From positions 1-64,000 of the forward strand of contig CAJTOI010000003.1 in assembly GCA_910577925.1 (NCBI GenBank): 64,000 nucleotides of DNA. The letters are read 5' to 3'. The stretch's first letter is position 1. Every line of letters begins with the position of its first letter. Below are positions 49,222 through 58,443 of the stretch, in pieces. This DNA is from an uncultured Roseburia sp. Lineage in GTDB: Bacteria > Bacillota > Clostridia > Lachnospirales > Lachnospiraceae. A program made the translations under genes and the position numbers. A model generated the notes under the pieces. That model ran no database searches. It worked only from the letters and a program-made list of their open reading frames with translations, and was not told where the DNA came from.

Positions 49222-51150
49222 GTGGTAGAAAAGATGAAATTGCTGCACATCACGGGCCCCCGGGACGATATCGACCGGGTGACGGATGTGTATCTTTCCA
49301 AATATGAGATTCATTTTGAAAATGCGATCGCAAGCCTTGGCAATCTGGCAAATGTAAGGCCTTTTGCGGAGACCAATCTGTACAAGGAGGCCTATGTGCG
49401 CGCGACGGAGCTCTGGGAATACTTAAAGGATGACCCGGGGAAAGCGGAGCGGATGAAGCCGCAGAAAGCGGAGCGGATCGTGGAAGCAAATTACCGGCTT
49501 GCCGAGGAGATTATGGGCCGGCAGGAGGAGCTGCGACTGCGCCGGGCCGAGCTCAAAAAATTAATGCAGCAGATCGAACCGTTCCGGGAACTCGACTACG
49601 AATTCCGCAGGATTCTGGAATTTCGGTATATTGCATTCCGGGCCGGACGCATTCTGCGGGAGCATTACCGGAAATTACAGCGCTACATTCACGACACGGA
49701 TTATGCGTTGTTCTATGAATGCCACAGCGACGAAAATTATGTCTGGGGCGCGTACTTTGTGCCGGAGATACGCAGAAACGAGGTGGATGCGGTCTGCGCC
49801 TCCTTCCATTTTGAGCGGATGCACCTGCCGGACTCCTTCGAGGGGACGCCGGATGCGGCTTACCGGAACGCCGAGAGCGAATACGAACAGAATCTGGCCG
49901 AGAGCGAAGCGCTGAAAAAACAGCTGCACGATATGCTGCTGCGCCATCAGAAGCAGATTGCGGGGGCCTATCAGAGCTTAAAGACCTACTGCGACAACTT
50001 TGATGTGCGCAAGATGGCGATATGTTCGCGGGCAAATGAGCAGGATGAGAGCGGAGAGTACTATATTCTGTACGGATGGATGAGCGAGGGGGACGCACAG
50101 CTGTTTATGCAGGAGGTAAAAAAGGACAGCCGGATTCAGGTCATCGAGGAGGGGGCGGAAAATTCTCTGAGCGCCGCGCCGCCCACACGGCTTCGGAATC
50201 CGAAGATATTTGCACCGTTCCAGATGTTTGTGGAGATGTACGGGCTGCCCGCCTACAATGAGATGGACCCCACGATTTTTATCGCGCTGACATACACCTT
50301 TATTTTCGGGGCGATGTTCGGGGATGCGGGGCAGGGATTGTGCCTTGTGATCGGCGGGTTTCTTCTATATAAAATAAAAAAGATGAATCTCGCGGCGATT
50401 ATCGCGCTGGCCGGTATCTGGTCCACGCTCTTCGGCTTTATGTACGGGAGTGTATTCGGCTTTGAGGAAGCGCTTCCGGCAGTGTGGATGCGCCCGATGG
50501 ACAACATCATGACGACGCTGCTCATCGCGATCGGGTTCGGTATGGCAATGATTCTTCTGGCGATGGTGCTCAACGTGATCAACGCCGCCCGCGCAAAAGA
50601 TTGGGGGCGCATTCTGTTTGATGCGAGCGGTATTTCGGGACTTGTGTGCTACGGCTCGGTGGCGCTTGTCATTGCGCTGTATCTGACCGGTCATGCGGTT
50701 CCGGCGGCCGGCGTTTTAGGCGTGCTGGTCGGTGTGCCTCTCGCCGCGATCCTGTTAAAGGAACCGCTGTCGAATCTGGTGGAGAAAAAGTCTCGCGTGC
50801 TCCCGGAGGGCAGCAAGGCAATGTTTTTTGTGGAAGCGCTTGTGGAGCTGTTTGACGTGGTATTAAGCTATGCCACGAACAGTATCTCTTTTGTGCGCGT
50901 CGGCGCGTTTGCGTTAAGTCATGCCGGTATGATGGGAGTGGTGCTGACGCTTGCCGGCTATGAGAGCGGCAGCCCGAACTGGGTGATCGTCATTCTTGGA
51001 AATATTCTCGTGACCGGCCTTGAGGGGCTTGTCGTCGGGATACAGGTGCTGCGTCTCGAGTATTACGAGATGTTCAGCCGGTTTTACAGAGGAAACGGAA
51101 AACCCTTTGTGGGATTTTTTAAGAAAAAGGAAGCAGGAGGAAATGAGTGA
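49222..51150 (+). CDS. ntpI: V/A-type ATPase subunit I (membrane stator)
   Basis: This is a 642-residue protein. The N-terminal ~330 residues are soluble and helical. The C-terminal half has about seven membrane helices, with the conserved TYTFIFGAMFGDAGQG and the ion-channel helix SYATNSISFVRVGAFALSHAG bearing the essential Arg. It forms the stator half-channels. The start is GTG 49222, seven bases after GGAGG. Its TGA stop shares a base with the ATG of the K gene. Confidence 0.95.
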   Translation: MVEKMKLLHITGPRDDIDRVTDVYLSKYEIHFENAIASLGNLANVRPFAETNLYKEAYVRATELWEYLKDDPGKAERMKPQKAERIVEANYRLAEEIMGRQEELRLRRAELKKLMQQIEPFRELDYEFRRILEFRYIAFRAGRILREHYRKLQRYIHDTDYALFYECHSDENYVWGAYFVPEIRRNEVDAVCASFHFERMHLPDSFEGTPDAAYRNAESEYEQNLAESEALKKQLHDMLLRHQKQIAGAYQSLKTYCDNFDVRKMAICSRANEQDESGEYYILYGWMSEGDAQLFMQEVKKDSRIQVIEEGAENSLSAAPPTRLRNPKIFAPFQMFVEMYGLPAYNEMDPTIFIALTYTFIFGAMFGDAGQGLCLVIGGFLLYKIKKMNLAAIIALAGIWSTLFGFMYGSVFGFEEALPAVWMRPMDNIMTTLLIAIGFGMAMILLAMVLNVINAARAKDWGRILFDASGISGLVCYGSVALVIALYLTGHAVPAAGVLGVLVGVPLAAILLKEPLSNLVEKKSRVLPEGSKAMFFVEALVELFDVVLSYATNSISFVRVGAFALSHAGMMGVVLTLAGYESGSPNWVIVILGNILVTGLEGLVVGIQVLRLEYYEMFSRFYRGNGKPFVGFFKKKEAGGNE

Positions 51151-51569
51151 TGGCAACAAAAATAATTCTGGCGTTAATTCTGGCAATCAGCATGGGAGTT
51201 CCCTTTGGAGGGTATGTGCTCGGGAAGAAAAAGGCAGGCAGCACAAAGGTTTCGCTTGCGCTTGGGATTCTGATGTTTTTCGGAACGGTACTCGCGGCGG
51301 ATATGCTGCTCTTTAGCGGGCAGATCTATGCGGCGGAGACCGAGGCGGCCGCCGCGGCGTCCGCCGAGGGCTGGCGGTATATGGCTGCGGCGCTCTCGAC
51401 CGGTATTTCCTGTATCGGGGCCGGCGTTGCGGTGGCAAGCGCGGCGTCTGCGGCAATCGGGGCTTTGAGCGAGGATTCGTCGATTATGGGTAAAGCGCTG
51501 ATTTTCGTGGCGCTTGCCGAGTCCATTGCGCTTTACGGTCTTTTGATTTCATTTTCTATTTTGGGATAG
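51150..51569 (+). CDS. ntpK: V/A-type ATPase rotor-ring subunit K (c-type)
   Basis: This is a 139-residue proteolipid with four predicted helices. The last two form the classical hairpin, ALSTGISCIGAGVAVASAAS and ALIFVALAESIALYGLLISF, with the ion-binding Glu in ALAESIALYG. The first two helices (IILALILAISMGVPFGGYV and a second near residues 34-53) carry no acidic residue. So there is one ion site per four-helix unit, as in V-type rings. A Ser follows the Glu, as in some sodium-binding rings, but the ion cannot be fixed from this. AGGAGG precedes ATG 51150. Confidence 0.92.
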   Translation: MATKIILALILAISMGVPFGGYVLGKKKAGSTKVSLALGILMFFGTVLAADMLLFSGQIYAAETEAAAAASAEGWRYMAAALSTGISCIGAGVAVASAASAAIGALSEDSSIMGKALIFVALAESIALYGLLISFSILG

Positions 51570-51587
51570 GAGTGTATAAAGCAGAGC

Positions 51588-51893
51588 ATGAAAATGTTTT
51601 TGATCAGCGACAATGTGGACACCTACACCGGCATGCGCCTGGCCGGCGTGGAGGGCGTTGTGGTGCATGAGGAGGAAGAACTGCGGCGCGAGCTTGCGCG
51701 CGTGGTTTCCGACGGGGAAATCGGGATTGTTCTTTTGACCGAAAAGTTCGGAGGGGATTATCCGGAGGTGGTGCAGGCGGCGAAAGAGCGCAGAGTTCCG
51801 CTGTTTGTGGAGATTCCGGACCGCCACGGCACCGGGCGCAGCAAGAACTTTATTACTGATTATGTAAACCAGGCAATCGGGTTGAAGCTCTGA
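51588..51893 (+). CDS. ntpG: V/A-type ATPase subunit F
   Basis: This is a 101-residue subunit of the central rotor stalk (NtpG/AtpF-type). It starts MKMFLISDNVDTYTGMRLAG, the usual opening, and ends with a region including NFITDYVNQAIG. It binds subunit D and helps couple rotation to catalysis. It is spaced 18 bp from K and 13 bp from E. Confidence 0.9.
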   Translation: MKMFLISDNVDTYTGMRLAGVEGVVVHEEEELRRELARVVSDGEIGIVLLTEKFGGDYPEVVQAAKERRVPLFVEIPDRHGTGRSKNFITDYVNQAIGLKL

Positions 51894-51906
51894 TACGGAG
51901 GAACAT

Positions 51907-52473
51907 ATGGAAATCAATGAGAAGCTGGATATCTTTTACCGCGCGACAATTGAGGCAGCCGAGGGACAGAGCAGAGAGCTGCTAAAGGGGCAGGAGCGGA
52001 TTTACCGGGAAATGCTGGAAGCGTATGAGAAGAAAAAGCAGGAGGAGCAGCAGACAAAGACGAACGCTGCGAAAGCGGGCGTCCGCAGGGAGATAAACCG
52101 CGCCGCCTCCGAGCAGATGACGGAGATAAAAAAGCACTTCCACGCAGAGCAGGAGAAGCGCAGGGAAGAGCTGTTTGCCGCGGTAGAAGACAAGATCCGG
52201 GCATTTCGCGGGACGGAGGATTATGTGCGTCTGCTCAAAGACAAGATTCGGGCCGTGCAGGATTTTGCCGGGGAAGAAGAATTTACGGTATATTTGGACC
52301 CCGGGGATGAACCGCTGCGGGAACGTCTCGCGCAGGAGGCGGGATGTGTGCTTGCGGTTGACGCAAAGCCTTTCGGCGGAGGAATCCGCGCGGTGATTCC
52401 GACAAAGAATGTGCTGTTTGACGAATCCTTTTCGGAGAAACTGAAAAAAGAACGGGAAGTATTTTCATTTTAA
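51907..52473 (+). CDS. ntpE: V/A-type ATPase subunit E (peripheral stalk)
   Basis: This is a 188-residue protein. A long charged coiled coil (residues ~1-110, for example EAYEKKKQEEQQ) leads to a compact C-terminal domain with PFGGGIRAVIPTKNVLFDES, the block that in subunit E contacts the catalytic head. It pairs with the G/H-like subunit to form the stator arm. Confidence 0.9.
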   Translation: MEINEKLDIFYRATIEAAEGQSRELLKGQERIYREMLEAYEKKKQEEQQTKTNAAKAGVRREINRAASEQMTEIKKHFHAEQEKRREELFAAVEDKIRAFRGTEDYVRLLKDKIRAVQDFAGEEEFTVYLDPGDEPLRERLAQEAGCVLAVDAKPFGGGIRAVIPTKNVLFDESFSEKLKKEREVFSF

Positions 52474-52492
52474 GATCAGAGTGAGAGGAACT

Positions 52493-54259
52493 ATGGGCAT
52501 AACAGGGACGATATACGGAATAAACGGGCCGATTGTCGTGGTGCGCGGCAATCTTGGATTTCAGATGAATGAGATGGTATACGTGGGGGAGCTGCGCCTG
52601 ATCGGCGAAGTCATCGGGCTGACGAGAGAGGAGACCACGATACAGGTATATGAGGAGACCGGCGGGCTTCGTCCAGGAGAGACTGTGGAGGGGGCGGGAC
52701 ACGCGATCTGCGCCACGCTTGCGCCGGGTATCCTGTACAATATTTTTGACGGGATCGAGCGCCCCCTGGAGGTGATCGCCAAAGAGCACGGAGCTTTCAT
52801 TCCGAGGGGCGCACAGGCGGTTTCTCTGGATGAGGAGCGCATCTGGCAGACACATGTCACGGTGCGCGCGGGGGATACGGTATCGGCGGGCAGCGTGATT
52901 GCCGAGGTGCCGGAAACGCAGTCCATCGTGCACCGCGTGATGCTTCCGCCGGGGACGTCGGGAGAAATCATCCGCGCCGTACCGGACGGCGGCTATACGA
53001 TTTCGGATGAGCTGGCGGTGATCCGCGCCGCGGACGGGACCGAGCAGTCTCTGACGATGACCCAGAAGTGGCCGATCCGTATTCCGCGGCCGATTGCAAA
53101 ACGCTATCCGGCGGAGCGTCCGCTTGTGACCGGACAGCGTATCTTAGATACGCTTTTCCCGATCGCAAAAGGCGGAACCGCAGCGCTGCCCGGGGGATTC
53201 GGAACCGGCAAGACAATGACGCAGCATCAGCTCGCAAAGTGGTGTGATGCGGATATCATCATCTACATCGGCTGCGGGGAGCGCGGCAACGAGATGACGA
53301 ATGTGCTGGAGGAGTTCGGCGAGCTCGTCGATCCGAAATCCGGGAATCTTCTGATGGACAGGACGACGCTGATCGCCAATACCTCCAATATGCCGGTGGC
53401 GGCCAGGGAAGCCAGCATCTACACGGGAATCACACTCGCGGAGTATTACCGGGATATGGGCTATCACGTCGCGATTATGGCGGACTCCACCTCCCGCTGG
53501 GCGGAGGCGCTGCGCGAGCTTTCCGGGCGTCTCGAGGAGATGCCGGCGGAGGAGGGCTTCCCGGCGTATCTGGCTTCCCGGCTTTCCGCCTTCTATGAGC
53601 GGGCGGGATATGTGGAGAACTTAAACGGCACGGAGGGCAGTGTGACGATTATCGGTGCGGTTTCGCCGCAGGGCGGTGATTTCTCGGAGCCGGTGACGCA
53701 GAACACAAAGCGTTTTGTGCGCTGTTTTCTCGCGCTCGACAAGTCGCTGGCCTACGCGAGGCACTATCCGGCCATCAACTGGCTCACGAGCTATTCCGAG
53801 TATATGGGAGATCTGGCGCCGTGGTACGGCAGCAATGTGGGGGAGGATTTTGTTCACTGCAGGAATCAGATCTTAAATATTCTGACGACGGAAAACCGTC
53901 TGAACGAGATTGTAAAGCTGATCGGAAGCGATGTGCTCCCGGATGACCAGAAACTGATCCTGGAGGTCGCCCGCGTGATACGGCTGGGATTTTTACAGCA
54001 GAATGCCTTCCACGCGGAGGACACCTTTGTCCCGATGGAAAAGCAGCTGCGGATGATGGAAGTGATTCTGCACCTCTATGAGCGCTGCCGGGCGCTGGTG
54101 GAGATGGGGATGCCGATGGCGCTGCTGCGCGAGAGCGATGTCTTCGAGAAAATTATCGCCGTTAAATATGATGTGCCCAATAAAGAGCCGGAGCGGTTCG
54201 GGGAATATGATGCGATGATAGAAGAATTTTATCAGCAGCTGATGGCGTCGAATGCGTGA
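52493..54259 (+). CDS. ntpA: V/A-type ATPase catalytic subunit A
   Basis: This is a ~588-residue catalytic subunit. The P-loop is PGGFGTGKTMTQ near residue 237, followed by the VIIYIGCGERGNEM-type block and MADSTSRWAEALRE. The ~90-residue non-homologous insert typical of V/A-type A subunits is present before the P-loop. Start ATG 52493 follows GAGAGG; the upstream in-frame GTG at 52481 contains that site. It hydrolyses or makes ATP on the cytoplasmic face. It overlaps the long open frame before B, but B's own start lies 43 bp after its stop. Confidence 0.96.
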   Translation: MGITGTIYGINGPIVVVRGNLGFQMNEMVYVGELRLIGEVIGLTREETTIQVYEETGGLRPGETVEGAGHAICATLAPGILYNIFDGIERPLEVIAKEHGAFIPRGAQAVSLDEERIWQTHVTVRAGDTVSAGSVIAEVPETQSIVHRVMLPPGTSGEIIRAVPDGGYTISDELAVIRAADGTEQSLTMTQKWPIRIPRPIAKRYPAERPLVTGQRILDTLFPIAKGGTAALPGGFGTGKTMTQHQLAKWCDADIIIYIGCGERGNEMTNVLEEFGELVDPKSGNLLMDRTTLIANTSNMPVAAREASIYTGITLAEYYRDMGYHVAIMADSTSRWAEALRELSGRLEEMPAEEGFPAYLASRLSAFYERAGYVENLNGTEGSVTIIGAVSPQGGDFSEPVTQNTKRFVRCFLALDKSLAYARHYPAINWLTSYSEYMGDLAPWYGSNVGEDFVHCRNQILNILTTENRLNEIVKLIGSDVLPDDQKLILEVARVIRLGFLQQNAFHAEDTFVPMEKQLRMMEVILHLYERCRALVEMGMPMALLRESDVFEKIIAVKYDVPNKEPERFGEYDAMIEEFYQQLMASNA

Positions 54260-54302
54260 CCGCATCACCGCAGGAAATGGCTCTGACTTGGAGGATAGAG
54301 AT

Positions 54303-55694
54303 ATGTCGATAGAGTATTTGGGATTGAGTGAGATAAATGGGCCCATGGTCGTCATCGAGGGCGTCCGGGGAGCATTTTATGATGAAATCGTGGAGTTTGA
54401 CGTCGCGGGAAAGCAGAAAAAGCTGGGCCGTATCGTGGAAATCAACGAGGATAAAGCGGTGATACAGGTATTCGAGAACACGGCGGAGATGTCGCTTTTG
54501 AATACCCGCACGAGACTGACGGGCCATCCGATGGAGATCGGTCTCTCGGAGGAGATATTGGGGAGGACCTTCAACGGACTGGGGGAGCCGATTGACGGTC
54601 TCGGGGCCGTGCGCGCGCAGGAGCGGCGCGACGTCAACGGGGAGCCGATGAACCCCTGCACGAGAGAATATCCGAGGAACTATATCCGCACGGGAATCTC
54701 TGCGATTGACGGTCTGACGACGCTGATCCGCGGGCAGAAACTGCCCATATTTTCGGGAAACGGTCTGCCGCACGATGAGCTGGCGGCGCAGATTGTGGAG
54801 CAGGCGAGTCTCGGGGATGTGCCGGGGGAGGACGGGGAAGAGTTTGCCGTTGTCTTTGCGGCGATGGGCGTCAAATACGATGTGGCGGAGTATTTCCGCC
54901 GTACGTTTGAGGAGTGCGGGGCCAGCGCGCATGTCGCAATGTTTTTAAATCTCTCGAATGATCCGGTGGTGGAGCGTCTGATCACGCCGAAGGTGGCGCT
55001 GACGGCTGCGGAGTATCTGGCTTTTGAGAAGAATATGCACATTCTGGTGATTCTGACGGACATGACATCCTACGCGGAGGCGATGCGCGAGGTCTCTTCC
55101 CTGAAAGGGGAGATCCCGAGCCGAAAAGGATACCCGGGCTATCTCTACAGCGAGCTTGCAAGCCTGTACGAGCGCGCGGGGATTGTGAAAGGCTCGTCCG
55201 GCTCCGTGACGCAGATTCCGATTCTCACGATGCCGAACGATGATATCACGCACCCGATTCCCGATCTGACCGGCTATATCACGGAGGGGCAGATTGTGCT
55301 TGAGCGTGCGCTGCACCAGAAAACGATTTATCCGCCGATCAACGTGCTGCCCTCGCTCTCCCGTCTGATGAAGGACGGCATCGGGGCAAAATACACAAGA
55401 GAGGATCATCAGGACGTGGCGAACCAGCTGTTTTCTTCGTACGCCCGGGTGGGGGAGGCGAGAGACCTCGCGAGCGTGATCGGGGAGGACGAGCTGTCGC
55501 CTGTGGACAAGAAATATCTCGCGTTCGGGCTTGCGTTTGAGCGGGAATTTGTGGGCCAGGGGAGGAATGAAAACCGCACGATTTCAGAGACGTTAGACAT
55601 CGGCTGGCGGCTTCTGCACATTCTTCCGAGAGAGGAACTCGATCGGATCGACACAAAGATTTTAGAGAAATACTGGGAGACGGACGTATGCTGA
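54303..55694 (+). CDS. ntpB: V/A-type ATPase regulatory subunit B
   Basis: This is a ~463-residue non-catalytic nucleotide-binding subunit. It begins MSIEYLGLSEINGPMVVIEG and includes IPIFSGNGLPHDELAAQIV, the degenerate P-loop region of B subunits, and ILTDMTSYAEAMREVS. Start ATG 54303 has GGAGG nine bases upstream. It alternates with A in the head hexamer. Confidence 0.96.
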   Translation: MSIEYLGLSEINGPMVVIEGVRGAFYDEIVEFDVAGKQKKLGRIVEINEDKAVIQVFENTAEMSLLNTRTRLTGHPMEIGLSEEILGRTFNGLGEPIDGLGAVRAQERRDVNGEPMNPCTREYPRNYIRTGISAIDGLTTLIRGQKLPIFSGNGLPHDELAAQIVEQASLGDVPGEDGEEFAVVFAAMGVKYDVAEYFRRTFEECGASAHVAMFLNLSNDPVVERLITPKVALTAAEYLAFEKNMHILVILTDMTSYAEAMREVSSLKGEIPSRKGYPGYLYSELASLYERAGIVKGSSGSVTQIPILTMPNDDITHPIPDLTGYITEGQIVLERALHQKTIYPPINVLPSLSRLMKDGIGAKYTREDHQDVANQLFSSYARVGEARDLASVIGEDELSPVDKKYLAFGLAFEREFVGQGRNENRTISETLDIGWRLLHILPREELDRIDTKILEKYWETDVC

Positions 55695-55747
55695 TTTGGC
55701 AGATATGGGGAAGACAGGCTTTTTTAAATAACCGGAGGTGAGCAGGT

Positions 55748-56362
55748 ATGGACCCAAATACATTTCCGACCAAGGGAAATCTGATACTGGCAAAAAATTC
55801 GCTGGCTCTTGCAAAGCAGGGCTATGATTTGATGGACAAAAAACGAAATATTCTGATACGCGAGCTGATGGATCTGATTGCGGAGGCGACGGATCTGCAG
55901 GAGGAGATCGATACGACGTTTACAAATGCTTACCGGGCGCTGCAGAAAGCCAACATGCAGATGGGGATTCATGAGGTGGAACAGATTGCCATGGGGATTC
56001 CCGTGGAGGATTCCGTCCGCATCAAGCGCCGGAGCGTGATGGGAACGGAGATTCCGAAGGTGGAATATGAGAAAAAGGAGGCGCGGCCCGCCTATTCCTT
56101 CTATCATACCAAGATGTCGCTCGACGAGGCCTGCCAGCAGTTCGAGCGGGTCAAAGAGCTTACGGTCCGGCTTGCGGAAGTGGAAAATTCCGCATACCGG
56201 CTGGCCTATAATATCAAAAAGACACAGAAGCGCGCAAACGCGCTCTCCAATATCACGATTCCGAAATACGAGGGACTCGCGAAGGAGATACAGGAGTATC
56301 TCGAGGAGAAAGAGCGGGAGGAGTTTACGAGACTGAAAGTCGTGAAGCGGACAAAGGCATAA
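55748..56362 (+). CDS. ntpD: V/A-type ATPase subunit D (central shaft)
   Basis: This is a 204-residue protein, mostly two long helices forming the rotor shaft, with the conserved PTKGNLILAKNSLALAKQGY at the N-terminus and AYNIKKTQKRANALSNITIP in the C-terminal helix. It is the last gene of the operon; a terminator candidate lies at 56517. Confidence 0.95.
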   Translation: MDPNTFPTKGNLILAKNSLALAKQGYDLMDKKRNILIRELMDLIAEATDLQEEIDTTFTNAYRALQKANMQMGIHEVEQIAMGIPVEDSVRIKRRSVMGTEIPKVEYEKKEARPAYSFYHTKMSLDEACQQFERVKELTVRLAEVENSAYRLAYNIKKTQKRANALSNITIPKYEGLAKEIQEYLEEKEREEFTRLKVVKRTKA

Positions 56363-56516
56363 GGTAACAGTTCCGCTTTCCAGCAGAACCAACAAGTATA
56401 GCAATAGCTAAAGTATAAATGGATTAATTGTGTAGCATTTGGAGAGTTATTTATTGAGAAAATACGTTCAGCTAACGCACGAAAAGGATTTAAGAGTATG
56501 TAAGGGTGTTATGAGG

Positions 56517-56556
56517 GAAAGAACGAACTTTGGAAGAGGTTGTTCTTTCTCTTTTT
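56517..56556 (+). terminator. Terminator candidate downstream of the V/A-ATPase operon
   Basis: GAAAGAAC (56517-56524) pairs with GTTCTTTC (56542-56549) around a 17-nt loop and is followed by TCTTTTTA. Confidence 0.5.
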
Positions 56557-56626
56557 ATGGTTACCAGAAGACTATAAATGAGTGGAATATTGAGGACGAG
56601 TAATCGGAAGAAAAGGAGAATCGAAC

Positions 56627-56748
56627 ATGGCCCAATTTGGTAAAAGAGATAACATCACTACGGCGCTTCTGCTTAAAATCTGTAATGCGCTTGATTTGAT
56701 CTGTCGGACATCATGGAATTGGTCGAGGAAACGAACGAGGTGGAATAA
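56627..56748 (+). pseudogene. XRE regulator remnant with frameshift
   Basis: The first frame reads MAQFGKRDNITTALLLKICN then ALD, the last helices of a small Cro/C1-type regulator. The expected continuation DLSDIMELVEETNEVE and a stop is found in the next frame. A single missing base in the codons after ALD (expected CD before LSDI) explains the shift. The N-terminal half of the helix-turn-helix domain is absent. Confidence 0.7.
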
Positions 56749-56760
56749 GGGGAGACTGCT

Positions 56761-56987
56761 GTGGCACTTTTATAAGATTTAATTAAGCAAACAGATGATC
56801 AGACGTTGCGCCGTCGAATTATGGCGGAAGTCACCGAGTTGAGTAAGCAAAAAAATTCGGGCTGGTCTTTGAGAAGCATCTGCCGGGGTGTACGTTTCTT
56901 TATGATGTGGAAATCAGGAAAGACTCCAAGGTGGCGCTGAAGACCGGGCAGGTGTCAGATATTTATATCGTGCGTTCCATATTGTAG
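56761..56987 (+). pseudogene. DNA methyltransferase N-terminus remnant (restriction-modification type)
   Basis: After GTGGCACTTTTA the frame meets a TAA and then reads LIKQTDDQTLRRRIMAEVTE with LSKQK. The frame then shifts within a run of seven As and continues FGLVFEKHLPGCTFLYDVEI and VALKTGQVSDIYIV. This is the start of adenine-specific methyltransferases of type III-like systems. A nonsense codon, a frameshift and loss of everything downstream make it a dead fragment. Confidence 0.7.
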
Positions 56988-57069
56988 ATTTGCGCTGTAT
57001 GTAGGAAAGAAGAAACTTGTAAAGCGTAGAGAATTTGATGAATTTCTGAGCGATACAGTGGAAATATAA
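56986..57069 (+). pseudogene. Excisionase C-terminal remnant
   Basis: The frame RFALYVGKKKLVKRREFDEF followed by LSDTVEI and a stop resembles the end of small Tn916-type excisionases, where VGKKxLIKxxxFxEFL is the usual form. There is no start; the fragment joins directly to the methyltransferase remnant. Confidence 0.55.
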
Positions 57070-57079
57070 AATCCTGTAA

Positions 57080-57108
57080 TTTACTTTTGGGCCTTACTAT
57101 GCTATACT
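57080..57108 (+). promoter_or_regulatory. Predicted promoter upstream of ychF
   Basis: TTTACT and TATACT are spaced 17 bp. It lies about 185 bp before the ychF start, so it may drive ychF with a long leader or be left from the lost element. Confidence 0.55.
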
Positions 57109-57206
57109 ACCATAGATGTTAAGGCTCTTGTTGAAAGGGGCTTTTGCTATAGGGAATGGATTTAAAAGGAAAGGAACATGGCGTCTCTTAAGGTAGTTTA
57201 GAAAAA

Positions 57207-57233
57207 TTGGTACGTAAATTAATACGTAACCAA
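57207..57233. repeat. TTGGTACGTA dyad near the edge of the degraded element
   Basis: TTGGTACGTA and TACGTAACCAA are inverted around AATTAA, with a one-base bulge. It lies between the excisionase remnant and ychF, a place where a recombination site could sit, but the opposite end was not found. Confidence 0.4.
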
Positions 57234-57293
57234 AGCCTTGAAAGACGAAAACCTTCATAAAATATAAGAAAATCCAAAGGAGATTAAGATATC

Positions 57294-58394
57294 ATGAAAC
57301 TAGGCATCGTCGGTTTGCCGAATGTGGGAAAGAGCACGCTGTTTAATTCACTGACAAAGGCGGGGGCGGAGTCCGCGAACTATCCGTTCTGCACGATTGA
57401 CCCGAATGTGGGAATCGTCGCGGTGCCGGACGAGCGGATTAAGAAGCTCGGGGAGCTTTACCACACGAAAAAAGTGACTCCGGCCGTGATCGAGTTTGTG
57501 GATATTGCCGGTCTTGTAAAGGGAGCGAGCAAAGGGGAGGGGCTTGGAAATCAGTTTCTGGCAAACATCCGCGAGGTGGATGCCATCGTGCACGTGGTGC
57601 GCTGCTTTGAGGACTCCAATGTGATACATGTGGACGGAAGCGTGGACCCGGCGAGGGATATCGAGACGATTAATCTGGAGCTGATTTTTTCGGATATCGA
57701 GATTCTGGAGCGCCGGATTGCAAAGGTGGCGAAACAGGCCCGTATGGACAAGACGCTCGCGAAGGAGCTTGAACTGCTCGAGTCGGTAAAAGCGCATCTC
57801 GAGGGCGGCGCGCTCGCGAAGACGTTTGCGGTGCCGGAGGATGAGGACGCGCAGAAATGGTTTGCGTCCTACAATCTTCTGACCGCAAAGCCGGTGATTT
57901 ACGCGGCAAATGTCTCCGAGGAGGAGCTCTCGGACGACGGAGCAGAAAATCCGCATGTGGCGGCCGTGCGCAAGCTTGCCGAGGACGGCGGCAGTGAGGT
58001 GTTTGTGATCTGCGCGCAGATTGAGCAGGAGATCGCGGAGCTTGACGAGGAAGAGAAAGCCATGTTCTTAGAGGATCTGGGGCTTGCGGAATCCGGGCTT
58101 GAGAAGCTGATTAAGGCAAGCTACGGTCTGCTCGGCCTGATCAGTTTTCTGACGGCAGGAGAGGACGAGTGCCGCGCATGGACGATAAAAAAAGGAACAA
58201 AGGCGCCGCAGGCGGCCGGAAAGATTCACACCGATTTTGAGCGGGGATTTATCAAAGCGGAGGTAGTCAATTATCAGGATCTGCTTGACAACGGAAGTCT
58301 CGCCGCAGCGCGGGAAAAGGGAATTGTCGGAATGGAAGGAAAAGAGTACGTCGTAAAAGACGGAGACGTGATTCTTTTCCGGTTTAACGTCTAA
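57294..58394 (+). CDS. ychF: YchF/OLA1-family redox-regulated ATPase
   Basis: This is a 366-residue translation-associated P-loop protein of the Obg-related family. G1 is GLPNVGKST near residues 6-14, G3 lies in FVDIAGLVKGASKGEGLGNQ, and the YchF-specific NVSEEEL region replaces the usual NKxD, which explains ATP preference. The C-terminal TGS domain ends with VKDGDVILFRFNV. Full length and intact. Confidence 0.96.
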   Translation: MKLGIVGLPNVGKSTLFNSLTKAGAESANYPFCTIDPNVGIVAVPDERIKKLGELYHTKKVTPAVIEFVDIAGLVKGASKGEGLGNQFLANIREVDAIVHVVRCFEDSNVIHVDGSVDPARDIETINLELIFSDIEILERRIAKVAKQARMDKTLAKELELLESVKAHLEGGALAKTFAVPEDEDAQKWFASYNLLTAKPVIYAANVSEEELSDDGAENPHVAAVRKLAEDGGSEVFVICAQIEQEIAELDEEEKAMFLEDLGLAESGLEKLIKASYGLLGLISFLTAGEDECRAWTIKKGTKAPQAAGKIHTDFERGFIKAEVVNYQDLLDNGSLAAAREKGIVGMEGKEYVVKDGDVILFRFNV

Positions 58395-58443
58395 ACAGAA
58401 ATAAAGCGCATATAATTTTTTAAGGAAACAGCTGGGAAATGAT

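Larger units (their letters stand above)
56363..57293. other. Degraded mobile-element interval between the ATPase operon and ychF
   Basis: No intact gene lies in these ~930 bases. They contain a terminator candidate and three broken genes in the same direction (XRE regulator, DNA methyltransferase N-terminus, excisionase C-terminus), then a promoter and a dyad before ychF. The set is what an eroded integrative element leaves behind. Confidence 0.7.
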
